NCBI GenBank assembly: GCA_026004775.1
Contig: BPJU01000004.1
Span: 306,154 to 370,153, forward strand
From: Pirellulaceae bacterium
GTDB taxonomy: Bacteria; Planctomycetota; Planctomycetia; Pirellulales; Pirellulaceae
DNA length: 64,000 nucleotides
Direction: 5' to 3'
Shown here: piece by piece, positions 62,026 to 64,000 of the stretch
Numbering within the stretch: position 1 is the stretch's first letter
Layout of the letters: every line of letters begins with the position of its first letter
Notes under the pieces: generated by a model
The model's input: the letters and a program-made list of their open reading frames with translations, nothing else
The model's database searches: none
Told to the model about the DNA's origin: nothing
Program-made: the position numbers and the translations under genes

Positions 62026-63021
62026 GTGTTTGCCGCCCATATTTACGCTCCCAGGAAAATCCATCTGGTTGAAGTTCCCGAGCCTGTGCTGGGACCGATT
62101 CCGGATGATCCGGTCGGGCAGGGGGAGATCATCTTCCAGCCCGAATTAGGATGCCTGTGCGGTTCGGACTTGCCCTATTTCGACGGCCAAGAACCGGAAT
62201 ACCCGGCGGAAGTGGGGCAATCGCTGCACGAAATTATCGGACGCGTGGTGGCGACCAACGGTACTCGGTTCCAGCCGGGCGATCGGGTGCTGTGCATCCC
62301 GGTCAACCATTTTGGTTTTTTCGAGAGGTTTCGCGTGTCGCAGCAGCGAGCGATTCCGATTGATCCGCGAGCCTCGGACGAGGAAGCCGTGCTGGCTCAG
62401 CCTCTGGGAACCGTCCTGTGTGCCATGCGCAAGTTGCCGCCGGTATTGGGTTGGAACGTGGCCGTGGTAGGACAAGGTCCGATCGGCCAGATCTTCAACG
62501 CCGTGCTGCGGAATCTGGGGGCCAAAGAGATCATCGCACTGGATCGCATTCCGGAACGACTGGATATGAGTTTGCGGATGGGAGCCACCGCCACCATCCA
62601 CGTGGACAAGGAGGATCCGGTCGAGCGGGTGCGCGATGTGACCGAAGGGCGAATGGCGGATTTGGTGATCGAGGCGGTGGGGCACCGTGACCAGGTGTTT
62701 AACCTCTGTATCGCACTGTGTCGCGAACGCGGTGAAATCCTCTTTTTCGGTGTCCCTCCTACCTACCTCGAAGGGCTTCGATGGCGCGAACTTTTCTGGA
62801 AGAACATCCGCGTGACCACCAGTCTAGGTCCCGATTTCCAGATCGACTTTCCGCTCGCCATGCGCTGGGTCGCCGAAAAACGTGTCGACCTGCGCCCGCT
62901 AGTGACCCACCGTTTTCCGGTAGAACGCGTACAAGATGCGTTTGAAACATTCGTTGACAGAAAGGACGGAGCACTCAAAGTGCTGTTGGAATTTCCTTGC
63001 TATAAGGAGAAGCGCGCGTAA
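62026..63021 (+). CDS. MDR-family zinc-type alcohol/sorbitol dehydrogenase-like protein
   Basis: 331 residues, GTG start at 62026 with AAGG upstream. The catalytic-domain motif G-C-L-C-G-S-D-L-P-Y and the H-E-I-I-G-R-V-V segment resemble zinc alcohol dehydrogenases, and the Rossmann motif V-V-G-Q-G-P-I-G is present. The structural-zinc loop with four cysteines after G-D-R-V is absent (C-I-P-V-N-H-F-G follows instead), so only the catalytic zinc is likely. NAD(P) dependent oxidation of a polyol or sugar acid is probable. Likely in the same unit as the HpcH aldolase. Confidence 0.9.
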   Translation: MFAAHIYAPRKIHLVEVPEPVLGPIPDDPVGQGEIIFQPELGCLCGSDLPYFDGQEPEYPAEVGQSLHEIIGRVVATNGTRFQPGDRVLCIPVNHFGFFERFRVSQQRAIPIDPRASDEEAVLAQPLGTVLCAMRKLPPVLGWNVAVVGQGPIGQIFNAVLRNLGAKEIIALDRIPERLDMSLRMGATATIHVDKEDPVERVRDVTEGRMADLVIEAVGHRDQVFNLCIALCRERGEILFFGVPPTYLEGLRWRELFWKNIRVTTSLGPDFQIDFPLAMRWVAEKRVDLRPLVTHRFPVERVQDAFETFVDRKDGALKVLLEFPCYKEKRA

Positions 63022-63395
63022 GCGTGAGTGCTGATTGCTCATGGACCCTTTAGCGGCATGAAAACCGAGGCTTTCGGCGGAGCTTCACTTTCTGACAAAA
63101 GCTAATACGTATTGTGCCGGACCATTCCGGCTGCAAGGTGGATAGACGGGCGCAGGTGCCAGCCCGCGCGGCAAAATTGATCTTCACAAATAACGGCTCT
63201 TGTGTAACCCTTGGGAAAGAATTTGGAAGTTCCTCAAAGTCACGGAAGAGCCAATATGCCTACCTCTCAGATTGCATGGAAGCGGACCGAGGAATGTGCC
63301 GGATGGACCGCTTGGCCATCGGCTCCGGTTAAACGCTGGTCCTGTCCGAATTCACCATCTGCGTAGTGCGCCCCAGCGGATCATAGGTCCAACTA
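63022..63395. other. Intergenic region with an RHS-type gene remnant
   Basis: 374 bases downstream of the dehydrogenase with no intact gene. The right end holds a short minus-strand fragment of an RHS/YD-repeat gene (63329-63394) directly against the repeat element. The rest gives no recognisable translation. Confidence 0.5.
63329..63394 (-). pseudogene. RHS/YD-repeat protein remnant
   Basis: The minus frame reads S-W-T-Y-D-P-L-G-R-T-T-Q-M-V-N-S-D-R-T-S-V then a stop, a clear YD-repeat unit (Y-D-x-x-G-R-x-T). Its upstream side is cut off by repeat element copy C at 63396, so it is either a truncated fragment or the end of a gene interrupted by the element and continuing beyond 64000. RHS proteins are large, polymorphic surface or toxin-delivery proteins. 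The assignment rests on 20 residues only. Confidence 0.5.
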
Positions 63396-63998
63396 GTATC
63401 CGTTCACGGTCACAGAATGAGTGGAAATGCATGAACCCACCACCTGGCTACGCGCACCACGAGGGAATCGGCCGTACGGTTTCTCCCATCCAGGCGGTTG
63501 GCCTGGGCTAAACAATACGCGACTATTGAGGCCGCTGGTGGCGCGTCAATAACGACGCGCTCGTCGCCCTGCTTGCTGCTTGCGGAAAAAACTTACCCAC
63601 TCCCTCTCCCCCCGCCTGCGGTGGGGAGAGTGCAGGGTGAGGGGGGTAGAAGGATAGCTAACCCTCACCCCAACCCTCTTCCCCTAAAGGGGAGAGGGAG
63701 TAGGATTTAGGTCATTTTTTCCATTTGCCGCCAGCAAGGGCATTCAGTATTCGACTATTTATACTAGAGGGTGAGGAACCGGTTTGGCGAACACCCCCCG
63801 CCTTCTCTGCTCCCGATAGTCCTGGCACTCGGCAGAATAATGATTGTGGAAAAAACGGTCTATCATTCTCACCGTTTTTATCTTTTCGCCCTTACCATGG
63901 TGGTTGGACAACCAGAAAGGGCTCGCGCGCATTGAGGCGATAGCGCTGCACACCGGTCACCCCCCGCGGTTGCTGGCTAACCAACCGTGAACGGTTAC
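63396..63998 (+). mobile_element. MITE-like element, copy C (603 bp, diverged and enlarged)
   Basis: Begins GTATCCGTTCACGGT and ends with ACCGTGAACGGTTAC (63984-63998), the same terminal inverted repeats as copies A and B. The first 140 bases keep the copy B order (TCGGCCGTACGGTTTC, GGTTGGCCTGGGCTAAACAA, GAGGCCGCTGG); the middle is replaced or expanded and holds a second repeat (about 63598-63706). No frame of note. The right flank is only two bases long in the window, so a target duplication cannot be checked. Confidence 0.6.
63598..63706. repeat. Nested CT/GA-rich palindromic repeat inside element copy C
   Basis: Contains CCCTCTCCCC and GGGGAGAG arms on both sides of a loop, then CCCTCACCCC and a second CTCTTCCCC-TAAA-GGGGAGAG hairpin. 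This is a common type of short dispersed palindromic repeat in GC-rich bacteria and is absent from copies A and B. Confidence 0.5.
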
Positions 63999-64000
63999 TC

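Noticed and set aside
63200..63511. Plus-strand frame of about 100 codons across the RHS remnant and element copy C
   Set aside because: It crosses the element boundary and reads antisense to the YD-repeat remnant; no ribosome site.

Overview
The window looks like chromosomal DNA of a planctomycete, most likely of the Pirellulales type. The evidence is gene content: a Tyr/Thr/Val-rich repetitive secreted protein, a VIT-VWA protein, beta-propeller proteins fused to di-haem cytochrome domains, DUF1080 hydrolases, a CRTAC1-like protein, a PmoA/DUF6807 protein, an SUMF1 protein, a DapL aminotransferase, and WXG100 plus FtsK genes without the rest of a known type VII apparatus. DNA is GC-rich throughout. 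I found no rRNA, tRNA, CRISPR array or phage module. Genus cannot be fixed from the sequence alone.

Layout. 1-5.4 kb (minus): a membrane protein cut by the window edge, a YbaK-type deacylase, an HTH-TPR protein, the repetitive wall-type protein and a HEAT protein. 5.7-12.8 kb: small secreted proteins, a FIST sensor with a frameshift, a large VIT-VWA protein, a repeat-rich 0.8 kb spacer and a Ca/Na antiporter. 12.9-26.7 kb is almost all minus strand: thiS-thiG, then hisF-pilT-degenerate GspE-hypotheticals as a tightly coupled run, with an SUMF1 protein, dapL and a di-haem propeller protein upstream. 27-33.8 kb: Zn peptidase, a 31-residue membrane protein, a kinase with zinc ribbons, a CE15 esterase, CorA and a PQQ-type propeller. 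34-41.6 kb (mostly minus): DUF2071, a beta-propeller, CRTAC1-like, a plus-strand DPP-IV peptidase, a repeat element and FmdB. 41.9-49.2 kb: Gfo/Idh/MocA and IlvD/Edd enzymes, then a four-gene ABC transporter operon and a double DUF1080 protein. 49.5-54.8 kb: the type VII-like cassette. 54.9-63 kb: DUF1080, a second di-haem propeller, an Rdx protein, an esterase, a second repeat element, then a PmoA / HpcH aldolase / dehydrogenase group. 63.0-64 kb: repeats and an RHS-type gene remnant.

The most interesting locus is 49520-54790: a promoter candidate, a WXG100 protein, a coiled-coil protein, a second small protein that shares a W-x-D-x3-Q-x-F motif with the first, and a 1304-residue membrane FtsK/SpoIIIE protein with three ATPase-like modules of which only the middle one has intact Walker motifs. 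It resembles a stripped-down type VII secretion system. The second strong observation is a roughly 470 bp non-coding element with terminal inverted repeats, present three times (40525-41001, 58738-59202, 63396-63998); one copy is flanked by a 7 bp direct repeat, as expected of a MITE. The third is a GspE-like protein that has lost all its nucleotide-binding motifs and sits translationally coupled to an intact PilT. Two genes carry apparent single-base frameshifts (FIST, and the signal peptide of the double DUF1080 protein), which may be real or may be sequence errors.
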